Shown here: piece after piece, positions 17,509 to 27,230 of the stretch
How the letters are laid out: each line of letters starts with the position of its first letter
Position numbering within the stretch: position 1 is the first letter of the stretch
NCBI GenBank assembly: GCA_964610025.1
Contig: CAZSTX010000004.1
Span: forward strand, 1 to 64,000
Origin: UBA5266 sp964610025
GTDB lineage: Bacteria > Bacteroidota > Bacteroidia > Bacteroidales > WCHB1-69
Direction of reading: 5' to 3'
Length of the DNA stretch: 64,000 nt
Notes under the pieces: generated by a model
Seen by the model: only the letters and a program-made list of their open reading frames with translations
What the model was told of the DNA's origin: nothing
Database searches by the model: none
Position numbers and translations under genes: made by a program

Positions 17509-19671
17509 TTATTTTACAATGGTCATTTCTTTAATGAGATTAGTAGCTTTTGCGTATTTATCAATAATAAATAAAACATAACGTACGTCAACATTGATAC
17601 AGCGTTGTAGATTTTTTTCAAAATCAATATCGCCAGACATAGCTTCACTATTTCCATCAAAAGCTAATCCAATTAATTCTCCGTTGGCATTGATTACTGG
17701 TGAACCAGAATTACCTCCTGTGATATCATTATTGGTAATAAAGCAAGCAACTAATTCTCCTTTTTCATTAGTATAAGGAGCAAAATCTTTTTGATTATAA
17801 AGTTCTTTTAATTTTTCAGGAACTATAAATTCGCTACTGTTAGGATTTTCTTTTTGCATAACGCCGTTAATTGTAGTGTAATAATTGTAGTAAACAGCAT
17901 CTCTTGGTTCATAAGATCCTACATTTCCATAAGTTAATCGTATAGTAGAGTTGGCATCTGGCGCCATAGATTTGCCTTTGTTGATATCCATAATTCCTTC
18001 TACAAAGAGACGATTTGCAGCAGCAATGTTTTCGCCAGCATTTTGCATGTTTACAGATACTTCTCTGAATTTTTCATAAATACTTTGTCCTGCAAGCATG
18101 GCTAAATCATTTTTTAATACTTTTAGATTAGGTTTATCAAGGAAAGCATCGAATTTTTCTTTTGTCGAAAAGATAGATTTATTTATCATTGTCTGTGAAT
18201 ATTTACAGAAATTGCCTTTGTATTTTTTCTCAACATCGGTAAATATGCTAGGGTAAAATTGGGGTTCCATGTTTGTATAGCTGTATTCAAATAAAGCAGC
18301 AATTAGTTTTTGGTCTGTTTTGGCGTCATAGTCTTTGTAGAACTTGTCAGCCATTGTTTTTAATTTTTGGATTAAAGCTTCTGTTTTTTCTTGATTCCCA
18401 GATTCTAAAGCTGCTATTAATCCTGAACATTGCACGGCAAAATAGGGAAGTTCAGGTCCTGTTAATAGTCCTTCTATTAAATACATGCGTGCTATAGCAT
18501 AGGGCATTCTGTTGGTATATCCTTCTTCTAATACATTTAATGCTTTGGTGTATTTATCATCTTTGTTTTCAGCCCATAATAAGTATTTACTCTCAATATC
18601 TTTTTTTACATCCATTGTGCGTAGTGCTTTTAAGGCTTTGTTTTGTTCATTAGAATATTTCCAATAATTAGAACAACTCGCATATTTTGAAGCATATTGA
18701 ATGCGTATTTTTTTATCGTTTGCCATTTCTTTGCGTAGCACATTGATTTTTACATCTCTAATTTCATAACGTAGTTTATTGGTTACATTCATTGTTTCTT
18801 GCAAGCCAAAAGAGGTAATATAGCGATTGGTAGTGCCGGGAAATCCCATAATCATTGCGTAATCATTTTCTTGTATTCCTTTAATACTTATAGGAAGAAA
18901 ATGTTTGGGCTTTAAAGGGACGTTGTCTTTAGAATAAGGAGCAGGAGAACCGTCTGGAGCGGTATAAATGCGAAATACTGAAAAATCGCCTGTATGTCGG
19001 GGCCACATCCAATTGTCTGTATCTCCTCCAAATTTTCCCATTGATGAAGGTGGCGCTCCAACTAATCGCACGTCTTCATAAATGATATATACAAATAGAA
19101 AGAATTGATTGCTGTTAAATACATCTGCTACATAAGCATGATATTTAGTGCCTTCGATTGCTTTTTCGGAGATAGTTTTAGATATTTTTTCGATGGCTTT
19201 ATTTCTTGCTTCTTCGGTCATATCGTTGTTTAATTCGGCTTTAACTTGTGGTGTAACATCTTCCATGCTTACAAGTATAGAAGCAGTAATTCCATTGTTA
19301 GGAAGCTCTTGCGATTTTTCATAAGCCCAAAAACCGTCGGCAAGGTAATCGTGTTCTACTGTTGAATGCGATTGTATCATTCCGTAACCGCAATGGTGAT
19401 TGGTGAAAAATAACCCTTCAGGTGAAACGATTTCTCCGGTGCAAAAGTGCCAAAATGGTCTTCCTGCGTTACCTAATCCAATAATTGCATCTTTTAAAGA
19501 AGATTTATTGACATCATAGATTTGTTCTGCACTTAGTTTTAATCCTTTTCTTTGCATTTCGGCTATGTTTTGGTTTTTGAGTAATGATAGTAGCCACATG
19601 CCTTCATCTGCTCGTGATATTGAGATGTTTAGTATCAATACCACATTTAATAATAATGCTAATTTTCTCAT
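17509..19671 (-). CDS. S46 family dipeptidyl-peptidase (DPP7-like)
   Basis: The protein of 720 residues is a periplasmic serine exopeptidase of the family that removes dipeptides from oligopeptides in Porphyromonas. I start it at MRKLALLL (19671): a longer frame to 19719 exists, but its first codon lies inside a -7 box (19717-19724). A signal peptide ends near ISRADEG. Numbering from 19671, NHHCGYG holds the catalytic histidine (about 92-93), GGDTDNWMWPRHTGDFS the aspartate region, and GGNSGSPV the nucleophile Ser655. Residue 673, in GLAFDGN, is glycine. From memory, glycine here marks DPP7-type (hydrophobic P1) enzymes, while DPP11 (Asp/Glu-specific) has arginine. The specificity call is inference. 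Confidence 0.9.
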   Translation of the reverse strand: MRKLALLLNVVLILNISISRADEGMWLLSLLKNQNIAEMQRKGLKLSAEQIYDVNKSSLKDAIIGLGNAGRPFWHFCTGEIVSPEGLFFTNHHCGYGMIQSHSTVEHDYLADGFWAYEKSQELPNNGITASILVSMEDVTPQVKAELNNDMTEEARNKAIEKISKTISEKAIEGTKYHAYVADVFNSNQFFLFVYIIYEDVRLVGAPPSSMGKFGGDTDNWMWPRHTGDFSVFRIYTAPDGSPAPYSKDNVPLKPKHFLPISIKGIQENDYAMIMGFPGTTNRYITSFGLQETMNVTNKLRYEIRDVKINVLRKEMANDKKIRIQYASKYASCSNYWKYSNEQNKALKALRTMDVKKDIESKYLLWAENKDDKYTKALNVLEEGYTNRMPYAIARMYLIEGLLTGPELPYFAVQCSGLIAALESGNQEKTEALIQKLKTMADKFYKDYDAKTDQKLIAALFEYSYTNMEPQFYPSIFTDVEKKYKGNFCKYSQTMINKSIFSTKEKFDAFLDKPNLKVLKNDLAMLAGQSIYEKFREVSVNMQNAGENIAAANRLFVEGIMDINKGKSMAPDANSTIRLTYGNVGSYEPRDAVYYNYYTTINGVMQKENPNSSEFIVPEKLKELYNQKDFAPYTNEKGELVACFITNNDITGGNSGSPVINANGELIGLAFDGNSEAMSGDIDFEKNLQRCINVDVRYVLFIIDKYAKATNLIKEMTIVK

Positions 19672-19716
19672 TTTGATTAATTTAGTTAAATAAATGTTAT
19701 TATTACTTATAAACTG

Positions 19717-19724
19717 CAAAGATA
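19717..19724 (-). promoter_or_regulatory. -7 box for the S46 peptidase
   Basis: The minus strand reads TATCTTTG, about 46 bases upstream of the start at 19671. It overlaps the alternative upstream ATG, which decides the start codon. Confidence 0.6.
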
Positions 19725-19802
19725 TTAAAAAATTATATTGCTGATTTAGAATATAGGTAAATTAAATTGTTTTTTTTTATAAAACTATAAGAATAAAATA
19801 TA

Positions 19803-19810
19803 TACTTTTG
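19803..19810 (+). promoter_or_regulatory. -7 box for meaB
   Basis: TACTTTTG ends 14 bases before the ATG at 19825, which implies a very short leader. Confidence 0.55.
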
Positions 19811-19824
19811 TAAAAATATTTTAC

Positions 19825-20937
19825 ATGAATAAATTACATCAATCGGCGTTGCGTGTGCAAGATGGCATTAATCAACCATCTCACATTAATCCGTATTTAA
19901 AAAAAAAGAATATTAAAAAAACGAAATTACTGAGTAAACAAGAATATATTGATGGTATTTTATCGCAAAATATTACGATTCTCAGTAAGGCTATTACTTT
20001 GATAGAAAGCAATTTGCGAAGCCATTACGAGTTGGCTCAAGAAATAATAGAAGCTTGTATTCCTTATTCGGGAAATTCGATTCGTATAGGTGTTACTGGC
20101 GTTCCGGGAGCAGGGAAAAGTACATTTATTGATACTTTTGGGAAGTATATTACATCATTTAATCATAAGTTGGCTGTTTTAGCAATTGACCCAAGTAGCG
20201 AATTATCGAAAGGAAGTATTTTAGGAGATAAAATGCGTATGGAGGCGCTCTCGTCTGATAGTAATGCTTTTATACGCCCTTCTCCATCGGAAAATTCTTT
20301 AGGAGGGGTGGCACGTAAAACACGCGAAACAATAATTTTGTGTGAAGCAGCTGGATTTGATACTATATTGGTAGAAACGGTAGGAGTAGGGCAATCGGAA
20401 ACTGCCGTCCATTCGATGGTTGATTTTTTTCTTTTACTGATGATTTCAGGAGCTGGAGACGAACTGCAAGGTATTAAAAGAGGTATTATGGAAATGGCCG
20501 ATGCTATTGTGATAAATAAAGCTGATGGTGATAATGTAAAAAAAGCAGCTTTAACAAAAGTACAATTAGAAAATGCTTTACGATTATTTCCTATTACAGA
20601 ATCGAAATGGTCGCCACCTGTTTTTACAACTTCTGCTTTATATAATACAAATATTGATAAAGTTTTTCAAATGATTAAGGATTATATTGCTCATACTAAG
20701 AATAACGCATTTTTTGATAAAAATCGAATCGAACAATCTAAAAAACGTTTTCATCATTATTTAGAAGAAGAATTGTTTGAACTTTTTTATTTAGATAAAG
20801 ATGTTAAAGCATCTATGCCTATTATAGAAAAACAATTGTTAGAGCATAAACTTAGTGCTTATGTAGCTGGTAAAAAGTTGATTGATATATATTTAAAGAA
20901 TGCTTGTGAAATGATAAATCACAGTATAAATAAATAA
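19825..20937 (+). CDS. meaB: Methylmalonyl-CoA mutase-associated GTPase MeaB
   Basis: The 370-residue protein is a G3E-family P-loop GTPase of the MeaB/ArgK type, which gates cobalamin loading and protects methylmalonyl-CoA mutase. GVTGVPGAGKSTFID (89-103) is the Walker A loop, AIDPSSELSKGSILGDKMRM (positions about 127-146) is the family signature, ILVETVGVGQSE holds the G3 region, and VINKADGDN is the G4 nucleotide-specificity motif. No mutase genes are in the window, so the partner would be elsewhere. It implies a propionate/succinate methylmalonyl pathway, as in many Bacteroidales. It is convergent with infB, with only 2 bases between. Confidence 0.94.
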   Translation: MNKLHQSALRVQDGINQPSHINPYLKKKNIKKTKLLSKQEYIDGILSQNITILSKAITLIESNLRSHYELAQEIIEACIPYSGNSIRIGVTGVPGAGKSTFIDTFGKYITSFNHKLAVLAIDPSSELSKGSILGDKMRMEALSSDSNAFIRPSPSENSLGGVARKTRETIILCEAAGFDTILVETVGVGQSETAVHSMVDFFLLLMISGAGDELQGIKRGIMEMADAIVINKADGDNVKKAALTKVQLENALRLFPITESKWSPPVFTTSALYNTNIDKVFQMIKDYIAHTKNNAFFDKNRIEQSKKRFHHYLEEELFELFYLDKDVKASMPIIEKQLLEHKLSAYVAGKKLIDIYLKNACEMINHSINK

Positions 20938-20939
20938 TA

Positions 20940-23900
20940 TTATTTTTGAACTTCTACTTGTTCAAACCCTTCAATAATATCTCCAATTTTAATATCATTA
21001 AATCCTACTATATTTATTCCACATTCATAGCCTGCTGTTACTTCTTTTACATCATCTTTAAAACGTTTTAAGGCTCCTAATCGACCAGTGTGGATAACTA
21101 TTCCGTCTCGGATAATGCGTATTTGTGTATTGCGTTGTATTTTTCCATCCAGAACATAACTGCCAGCTATTGTTCCAACTTTAGAAATATGGAAAGTTTC
21201 ACGTACTTCGATATTACAAACAATATTTTCTTTAATTTCGGGAGATAACATTCCTTTGATAGCATCTTTTATTTTGTTAATAGCGTCATATATAATAGAA
21301 TAGATACGAATGTCTACTTGTTCTTGTTCAGCTAATTTTTTTGCACCTGTCGATGGGCGTACTTGGAAAGCAATAATAATAGCATTAGATGCTGAAGCTA
21401 GTAATACGTCTGATTCAATAACTTGCCCTACAGATTTGTGTATTATATTGACTTGCACTTCAGAGGTAGATAGGTGTAGTAAAGAATCGGCAAGGGCTTC
21501 GATAGAGCCGTCTACGTCTCCTTTAACAATGATGTTTAGTTCTTTAAAATCTCCTATGGCTATTCGTCTCCCAATTTCATCGAGTGTAATGTGTTTTTGT
21601 GTGCGTAATCCTTGTTCACGTATTAATTGGATGCGTTTATTTACTATATTTTTAGCTTCTCTTTCTTCTTTGTATACTTTAAAGGTGTCTCCTGCTTGTG
21701 TTGCATTATTTAAGCCAAGTATTAGAATTGGGACTGAAGGACCAGCTTCATTAATGAGTTGATTTCTTTCGTTATACATTGCTTTTATTTTTCCACAAGC
21801 TGTTCCTGCTGCTATAATATCACCTTTATGTAGGGTGCCATTTTGTACTAATATTTTAGCAATATAACCGCGTCCTTTATCAAGTGAAGATTCTATAACA
21901 GTACCTGAGGCTATTGTTGTAGGATTGGCTTTTAAATCAAGCATTTCTGCTTCTATTAATATCTTTTCAAGTAAAACATCCACATTGGTTCCTTTTTTGG
22001 CGGAGATATCTTGACTTTGAATTTTTCCTCCCCATTCTTCGACTAATAAATTCATGTTTGCTAATGCTCCTCTTATTTTTTCTGGGTCAGCATTAGGCTT
22101 ATCTATTTTATTGATAGCAAAAATCATTGGGACATTAGCTGTTTGAGCGTGATTAATAGCTTCTATAGTCTGAGGCATAATACTATCATCGGCAGCTATA
22201 ACAATAATAACGATATCGGTTACCTTAGCTCCTCTTGCACGCATAGCAGTAAATGCTTCGTGTCCTGGTGTGTCAAGGAAAGTTATGCGTTTATTGTTAG
22301 GTAATAAAACTTCGTAAGCACCTATATGTTGTGTTATTCCTCCTGATTCGTCTGCTATTACATTGGTTTTTCGTAAATAATCAAGTAAAGATGTTTTTCC
22401 ATGGTCCACATGTCCCATTACGGTAACAATAGGAGAGCGTGAAATAAAATCTTCTGGGTTTGTATCTATAGTTTCTTCAATTTCATCTTCTTTGTCTATA
22501 CCTACAAATTCTATTTTATATCCAAATTCTTCGGCTAGTAATGTGATAATTTCAGCATCTAATCGTTGGTTGATAGCCACTGCTATTCCTACACTCATGC
22601 AGGTAGTAATAACTTTTGTAACAGGTATATTCATCATAATAGCTAATTCATTAGCTGTAATAAATTCTGTTACTTTTAATATATTTTTTTCTTGTTCGCT
22701 ACGCTCTTGTGCTTCTATTATTTCACTTTGAATAAGTTCTCGTTTTTCTCTTCTATGTTTAGAAGATTTTGTTTTACCAAGTGGTGCTAAACGGGCTAAT
22801 GTTTTACGTACTTGTCTTTCTATTTCTTCATCAGTAAAATCGATCTTATTATTTTTACTGTTTTTATCTTTTTGTTTTTTTACTTTGTTGGTATCTGTAT
22901 GTGTTTCTGAAAAATCAGAGTCTTTATTATAATAGGGAGTTTTAATGCGTTTCCTTTTCTTTTTATTTGCATCTTGTTCGGGTTCATTTGTTGAAGTTTT
23001 ATCTATTGTGTTTTTTTTCCATATTTTTTTTGTAGGATTTTCATTGCTTTCTTTTTTAACAACATCTTCTGTAATAGCGTCTTTGCTTTTTTTGTCTGTT
23101 TTTTCTTTTCTTGCTTTAAACTTTTCTTGTTGTTGTCGTTTAATTTCTATTTCTTTTTCTCTTTTTTCCTTTTTTTCTTTTAATAATTCTTCTTTTGTTT
23201 TTTTAATAGGTTTGGTAAGAGAGTTAATATTGCTTAAATCTATTTTTCCTACAATTTTTGGTTTAGATTCAAATTTAGGTACTTTTAGAATATTGTCTTC
23301 TTCAATAACTTCTTCTTTATCTTTTTCGGCAATAGATTCTTCTGTGGTTTCATTGACAGTTACTGCTATTGTGTTAGACTCATCGCTACCAATAGTAGGT
23401 AGTGCATCGTTAGCGCCATTTTTATTTTCATTACTATCTATTTCTTTTGCTGTATCTTGATTTTCGTTTATGGAAGAAATTGTTTCTTTTCCTTCTTTTT
23501 TAGGAGAAATGTCTTTTTTATTCTCGTTTTTTTGTTCTATAAGTTGAGTTGCCTCTTCGAATTGATTTTTTTCTTCTGTTATAGATTCTTTAATTTGCTC
23601 TATTGCAATATTTTTAATATCTTCTTTTGTTTTTTCTTTCTTTGTTTTAGCTTTTGGTTTTGTAGCTTTTTTTTCTGTTTTCTTTGTTTTTTCTTTTTCT
23701 GCTTTAGTTGTTTTTTGCGATTTATCAAGTGTTGTTAAATCTATTTTACCTATTATATTAACTTCTTTTTTCTTAACATCTACTTTGAAATCAGGTTCTT
23801 TTGTTGTTTGTAAAGGTTCTGTTTTTGTTTTTATTTTTTCTATTTGAGTAGTTTGTATAGCAATAGTTTCGTTTGTATCATCATTTTCTATTGGAGTATC

Positions 23901-24146
23901 TTCTGCAGAAGAAGTGGATTTTAAACTGCTCCCAAATTCTATTTTTTCTGATTCTTCTTTTACATCTCTTTCCGATTTGTATTTTTGATATATGATTTCG
24001 TACATGTCGGGAGTCAGTTTAGTATTGTCATTGTTTTCAACGACATATCCTTTTTCTTGTAAATATTTTACAATAGTAGAAGTAGCTACATTATATTCTT
24101 TTGCAGCCTTTCCTAATCTTGGTATTATTTTTTTTTCTTCTGACAT
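20940..24146 (-). CDS. infB: Translation initiation factor IF-2
   Basis: The 1068-residue protein delivers initiator tRNA to the ribosome. An N-terminal IF2_N-like segment ([20 protein letters not shown], about 9-28) is followed by some 420 residues of lysine- and glutamate-rich low complexity. A second IF2_N-like domain follows ([14 protein letters not shown]), then the GTPase core with [14 protein letters not shown] from about 578, [11 protein letters not shown] (G3) and [10 protein letters not shown] (G4). The beta-barrel, domain 3 and C-terminal tRNA-binding domains follow in normal order. The long charged N-terminus is usual in Bacteroidetes. It is the last gene of rimP-nusA-infB, 47 bases after nusA. 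Long antisense frames over the charged region are by-products of Lys/Glu-rich codons. Confidence 0.97.
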   Translation of the reverse strand: MSEEKKIIPRLGKAAKEYNVATSTIVKYLQEKGYVVENNDNTKLTPDMYEIIYQKYKSERDVKEESEKIEFGSSLKSTSSAEDTPIENDDTNETIAIQTTQIEKIKTKTEPLQTTKEPDFKVDVKKKEVNIIGKIDLTTLDKSQKTTKAEKEKTKKTEKKATKPKAKTKKEKTKEDIKNIAIEQIKESITEEKNQFEEATQLIEQKNENKKDISPKKEGKETISSINENQDTAKEIDSNENKNGANDALPTIGSDESNTIAVTVNETTEESIAEKDKEEVIEEDNILKVPKFESKPKIVGKIDLSNINSLTKPIKKTKEELLKEKKEKREKEIEIKRQQQEKFKARKEKTDKKSKDAITEDVVKKESNENPTKKIWKKNTIDKTSTNEPEQDANKKKRKRIKTPYYNKDSDFSETHTDTNKVKKQKDKNSKNNKIDFTDEEIERQVRKTLARLAPLGKTKSSKHRREKRELIQSEIIEAQERSEQEKNILKVTEFITANELAIMMNIPVTKVITTCMSVGIAVAINQRLDAEIITLLAEEFGYKIEFVGIDKEDEIEETIDTNPEDFISRSPIVTVMGHVDHGKTSLLDYLRKTNVIADESGGITQHIGAYEVLLPNNKRITFLDTPGHEAFTAMRARGAKVTDIVIIVIAADDSIMPQTIEAINHAQTANVPMIFAINKIDKPNADPEKIRGALANMNLLVEEWGGKIQSQDISAKKGTNVDVLLEKILIEAEMLDLKANPTTIASGTVIESSLDKGRGYIAKILVQNGTLHKGDIIAAGTACGKIKAMYNERNQLINEAGPSVPILILGLNNATQAGDTFKVYKEEREAKNIVNKRIQLIREQGLRTQKHITLDEIGRRIAIGDFKELNIIVKGDVDGSIEALADSLLHLSTSEVQVNIIHKSVGQVIESDVLLASASNAIIIAFQVRPSTGAKKLAEQEQVDIRIYSIIYDAINKIKDAIKGMLSPEIKENIVCNIEVRETFHISKVGTIAGSYVLDGKIQRNTQIRIIRDGIVIHTGRLGALKRFKDDVKEVTAGYECGINIVGFNDIKIGDIIEGFEQVEVQK

Positions 24147-24193
24147 AAATTATTTTTTATACTTTTTTATTTTGATGAATAATGTTGTAAGTA

Positions 24194-25432
24194 TTATTCA
24201 AATTCAGCTTTAATAATACGAAGAATTTCGTTTATAGTCTCTTCTTCTAAATCAGATCGTTCTATGAGTTCCTCTTTAGGTATTTCAAGTACATTTTTAG
24301 CAGTATAACATCCAATGTTTTTTAATGTATCAATTATCCATTGATCTATTTCATCAGAAAACTCTTGCAATTCAACATCTTCTTCGTCTATTATATCGTC
24401 TCTAAATATATCTATTTCATAACCAGTTAGTTTGCTTGCAAGTTTAATGTTACTTCCTCCTTTTCCAATAGCCAAAGAGATTTGGTCTGGTTTCATAAAA
24501 ACATGTGCACTTTTGTTGTCTTCGTTTAAATCGATGCTTGTAATTTTTGCTGGACTTAAAGAGCGTGATATATATAAAATATTATTGGTTGTAAAATTGA
24601 TAACATCGATATTTTCATTTCTTAATTCTCTTACAATTCCATGAATACGTACACCTTTCATTCCTACGCAAGCTCCTACCGGATCGATGCGGTTGTCGTA
24701 AGTTTCGACTGCTATTTTAGCTCTTTCTCCTGGCACGCGTACTATATTTTTTATCATAATTAAGCCGTCGTAAATTTCGGGAATTTCTTCTTCCATTAAG
24801 CGTTCAAGGAAAACAGGGGAGGTGCGCGATACCATAATTAGCGAGGAGTTAGCTTTTGGTTCTACTTTTGTAATAACTGCACGTATATGGTCTCCTTTTT
24901 TGTAAAAATCTCCTGGTATTTGCTCGCTTTTCGGAAGAACTAATTCTATTCCTTCGTCATCGTGCATTATTATTTCTTTTTTAAATGATTGGGTTACAGT
25001 GCCAGATACTATTTCTCCAATGTGATTTTTGTATTTTTGATAGATAATATCTCCTTCGTATTCGAGTAGTTTAGCAGCTAAATTTTGCCGCAAAGAAAGA
25101 ATATCTCTTCTCCCGAAATCTTGTAGTTTTATTTTTTCACAAAATTCTTCTCCCACTTCAAAGTCGGGTTCTACTTTAATAGCTTCTGATAATTCAATTT
25201 GGGTTACTGAATCTGTGAGGTTGCCATCTTCTACTATTTCAAACCATCGTTGAAATTCGACATCTCCTTTATCGTCGTTTACGATAATACTAATATTTGC
25301 ATTTTGACCATATTTTTTTATAAGTGTATGTTTAAATACATCTTTAAGAATAAATATAAATGTTTCTCTATCTATATTTTTTAATTCTTTAAACTCAGAA
25401 AACGATTCAATTAAATTTAAATCTTCTTTCAT
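24194..25432 (-). CDS. nusA: Transcription termination/antitermination protein NusA
   Basis: The 412-residue protein binds RNA polymerase and modulates pausing and termination. It shows the N-terminal NusA domain (about 1-125), an S1 domain beginning near GEIVSGTVTQSFKKEII (about 133-149), and the KH1 start DPVGACVGMKGVRIHGIV (about 251-268). KH2 contains QISLAIGKGGSNIKLASKL (about 317-335). The C-terminus has an acidic tail with a single helix-hairpin-helix-like segment (LKNIGCYTAKNVLEIPKEEL, positions about 378-397). Length is typical of Bacteroidetes NusA, shorter than in E. coli, which has two acidic repeats. It lies between rimP and infB. Confidence 0.96.
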   Translation of the reverse strand: MKEDLNLIESFSEFKELKNIDRETFIFILKDVFKHTLIKKYGQNANISIIVNDDKGDVEFQRWFEIVEDGNLTDSVTQIELSEAIKVEPDFEVGEEFCEKIKLQDFGRRDILSLRQNLAAKLLEYEGDIIYQKYKNHIGEIVSGTVTQSFKKEIIMHDDEGIELVLPKSEQIPGDFYKKGDHIRAVITKVEPKANSSLIMVSRTSPVFLERLMEEEIPEIYDGLIMIKNIVRVPGERAKIAVETYDNRIDPVGACVGMKGVRIHGIVRELRNENIDVINFTTNNILYISRSLSPAKITSIDLNEDNKSAHVFMKPDQISLAIGKGGSNIKLASKLTGYEIDIFRDDIIDEEDVELQEFSDEIDQWIIDTLKNIGCYTAKNVLEIPKEELIERSDLEEETINEILRIIKAEFE

Positions 25433-25455
25433 ATTTTATATGTCATTATTTTTTG

Positions 25456-25902
25456 TTAAAATATTACTTCAATTTTTGCTTCTTTTATTTCTAGCATTTT
25501 TATTTCACGTGTATATATTGGTGTTTTTTTTGTTTCTTTTATTTCTAATATTAGTTCGTTTTCGGTAGCATTTAGTAATTTTCCATTTATTTTAGTGTTG
25601 TCATTAAGTTTAATATTTAAATGTTTTCCTATAGCATTTTTGTATTGACGATATTGTTTTAATGGACTGCCTATGCCATGAGAAGATACATTTAACTCAA
25701 AGTCAACTTTATTTCTATCCAAATTTTTTTCTATATGTTTACTAACTTTTATGCATTGATCTATTGTAATTCCTTGGTCTCCATCTAAAAAAACATATAT
25801 TGTATTGTCTTTTTTTATTTTGATATCAGTAATAAATAAATCAGTGTCTTGGATAACATCCATGACTAAATTTGTAATTAAACTGTTATTTATAACACTC
25901 AT
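25456..25902 (-). CDS. rimP: Ribosome maturation factor RimP
   Basis: The 148-residue protein assists 30S subunit maturation. The family signature is seen in IYVFLDGDQGITIDQCIKVSKHIEK (about 31-55, given by position), where the Asp-rich strand is followed by the IT.ID.C..VS pattern, and in ELNVSSHGIGSPLKQYRQYKN, equivalent to the VSSPGLDRPL motif. The second half is the Sm-like C-terminal domain. It is the first gene of the rimP-nusA-infB operon, 23 bases before nusA, and lies downstream of tRNA-Gln. Confidence 0.93.
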   Translation of the reverse strand: MSVINNSLITNLVMDVIQDTDLFITDIKIKKDNTIYVFLDGDQGITIDQCIKVSKHIEKNLDRNKVDFELNVSSHGIGSPLKQYRQYKNAIGKHLNIKLNDNTKINGKLLNATENELILEIKETKKTPIYTREIKMLEIKEAKIEVIF

Positions 25903-25971
25903 ATCTTTTCTTTATTTATTAAAAAAGGAGAAAACTATTAGCTCCTCCTAAATAAAAATCTCTTAAAAATT

Positions 25972-26004
25972 AAGTTTACTGTATAGTTTATAAATGGTAA
26001 ACTT
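25972..26004 (-). terminator. Hairpin between tRNA-Gln and rimP
   Basis: An 8-base perfect stem (AAGTTTAC 25972-25979 with 25997-26004) with a 17-base loop lies just past the tRNA 3' end. The T-rich stretch after it on the minus strand is short. It may be a weak terminator or a processing site that lets some transcripts run into rimP. Confidence 0.35.
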
Positions 26005-26006
26005 TG

Positions 26007-26077
26007 TTGACCAACCAGGATTCGAACCTAGACTGACAGAACCAAAATCTGTAGTGCTACCATTACACCATTGGTCA
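26007..26077 (-). tRNA. tRNA-Gln (UUG anticodon)
   Basis: Read on the minus strand, the 71-base gene folds into a cloverleaf. The acceptor stem is TGACCAA with TTGGTCA, followed by discriminator A; the D arm is around GTGTAATGGTAGCAC. The anticodon stem is ACAGA/TCTGT with loop TTTTGGT, so the anticodon is TTG at 26045-26043. There is a 4-base variable loop and a T arm CTAGG-TTCGAAT-CCTGG. CCA is not encoded. It lies about 105 bases upstream of rimP in the same direction. Confidence 0.95.
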
Positions 26078-26094
26078 TTAAATTAATAGTTTTG

Positions 26095-26102
26095 CAAAAG
26101 TA
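26095..26102 (-). promoter_or_regulatory. -7 box for tRNA-Gln, possibly also rimP-nusA-infB
   Basis: The minus strand reads TACTTTTG, about 18 bases before the tRNA 5' end. No other clear -7 box was found between the tRNA and rimP, so this promoter may serve the whole cluster. Confidence 0.5.
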
Positions 26103-26272
26103 AACAAAAAACCTTTTGGATAGTGTAACAAAGAGAAAAAAGATAAATTTATTTATCTGTCTTATTAACAGTTGATTTGAATAAATCTTGTTAGACTTTC
26201 AAATGGTAAAGCAAAAGAAAATAAGTGATTTGTTGTTGTTTTTGAAAAAATAATTGATTGTAGTGTGTTGTT

Positions 26273-26524
26273 TTAAGGTACGGGATTGTATCCACTTTTA
26301 CCCCATGGATGACATGATAATATACGTTTTAAAGTTAACCATCCTCCTTTGAAAGGTCCGTATTTTTTGATGGCTTCTAATCCATAAGCGGAGCATGTGG
26401 GCGTAAATCGACATCTTGGCGGAAATAAAGGAGATATGATGAGTTGATAAATTTTTATGATTAAAATAAAAATAAAAGAAAGTATTATTTTTATAATTTT
26501 ATAAATTTTAGCAAAAAATTTCAT
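26273..26524 (-). CDS. yidD: Membrane protein insertion efficiency factor YidD
   Basis: The 83-residue protein has a hydrophobic N-terminal helix (about 8-28) and the unmistakable YidD core [20 protein letters not shown] with [19 protein letters not shown]. The conserved cysteines and the final GYNPVP are intact. YidD assists YidC-dependent insertion of inner-membrane proteins. In many genomes it lies next to rnpA and yidC; here it follows an acyltransferase gene by 3 bases, an uncommon partner. Confidence 0.96.
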   Translation of the reverse strand: MKFFAKIYKIIKIILSFIFILIIKIYQLIISPLFPPRCRFTPTCSAYGLEAIKKYGPFKGGWLTLKRILSCHPWGKSGYNPVP

Positions 26525-26527
26525 AAT

Positions 26528-27079
26528 TTATAGATTAAATTGTTCTGGATGTTTTCCTTCCATTCCACGATAGAAATCTTGCATGATGATTAAATCTTTT
26601 TCGTAGTCTCCACTCGGATAGATGCAAGGACCTATGCCACCCTTTTTTGTTTTCCAATCTAAATAGCATAAAAAAATAGGGACGTTAGCATATTCGGCAA
26701 TAAAATAAAATCCTCTTTTCCATGTTTTTACAAGTTTTCTTGTCCCTTCTGGAGCGATTAAGATCGCGATTTCATTGTTTGATTTAATAATATTGCCGAT
26801 ATCTATGGGTAGCATACGAATACGTTTTTTATCAACAGGAATGCCTCCCCATTTAATGAGTAGGTGTTTGATGGGAAAAACAAAAAAATCTTTTTTAATT
26901 AAAAAGTGTATTTTCATTTCCATAGCGACAAAAACCATTTTTCCTACTATGAAATCCCAAAAACTTGTATGAGGAGCAAATGCTAATATGCTGTTTTTTG
27001 CTTCTTTAGGTACATTATAGTCGATAATAAATCCAAGTTTTTTTAAAATAAACTTAAGTAATTTTACTTTTGTGTTCAT
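26528..27079 (-). CDS. Lysophospholipid acyltransferase (PlsC-like)
   Basis: The 183-residue protein has the two acyltransferase motifs: HTSFWD (His37 and Asp42, the HX4D catalytic pair) and APEGTRK (EGTR at 111-114, glycerol-phosphate binding). A GGIPVDKKR segment lies between them (78-86), equivalent to the third motif. It lacks a long N-terminal membrane helix and is shorter than E. coli PlsC (about 245 residues). It matches the short 1-acyl-glycerol-3-phosphate acyltransferase-like group common in Bacteroidetes. The exact acceptor is unknown. It is the first gene of a pair with yidD. Confidence 0.85.
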   Translation of the reverse strand: MNTKVKLLKFILKKLGFIIDYNVPKEAKNSILAFAPHTSFWDFIVGKMVFVAMEMKIHFLIKKDFFVFPIKHLLIKWGGIPVDKKRIRMLPIDIGNIIKSNNEIAILIAPEGTRKLVKTWKRGFYFIAEYANVPIFLCYLDWKTKKGGIGPCIYPSGDYEKDLIIMQDFYRGMEGKHPEQFNL

Positions 27080-27127
27080 TAAAGAATAAATAAAATTTCA
27101 AAATATAAAGTTTAAATTTTGTTTGTG

Positions 27128-27135
27128 CAAAAATA
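27128..27135 (-). promoter_or_regulatory. -7 box for the acyltransferase-yidD pair
   Basis: The minus strand reads TATTTTTG, about 49 bases before the start at 27079. Confidence 0.45.
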
Positions 27136-27230
27136 ATAAAATATATTATAAAAAAGTAAAAAAAATAAGTTTTTGTTTTATTTTTTTTTATAATTTAGCA
27201 AACTAAAATGTTTTTAATTTATTTAGATTA

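Noticed and set aside
22945..23738. Long plus-strand frames opposite the N-terminal part of infB
   Set aside because: They arise because Lys/Glu-rich coding on the minus strand (AAA, GAA) reads as Phe/Leu/Ser-rich frames on the plus strand. They have no independent start signal or promoter.
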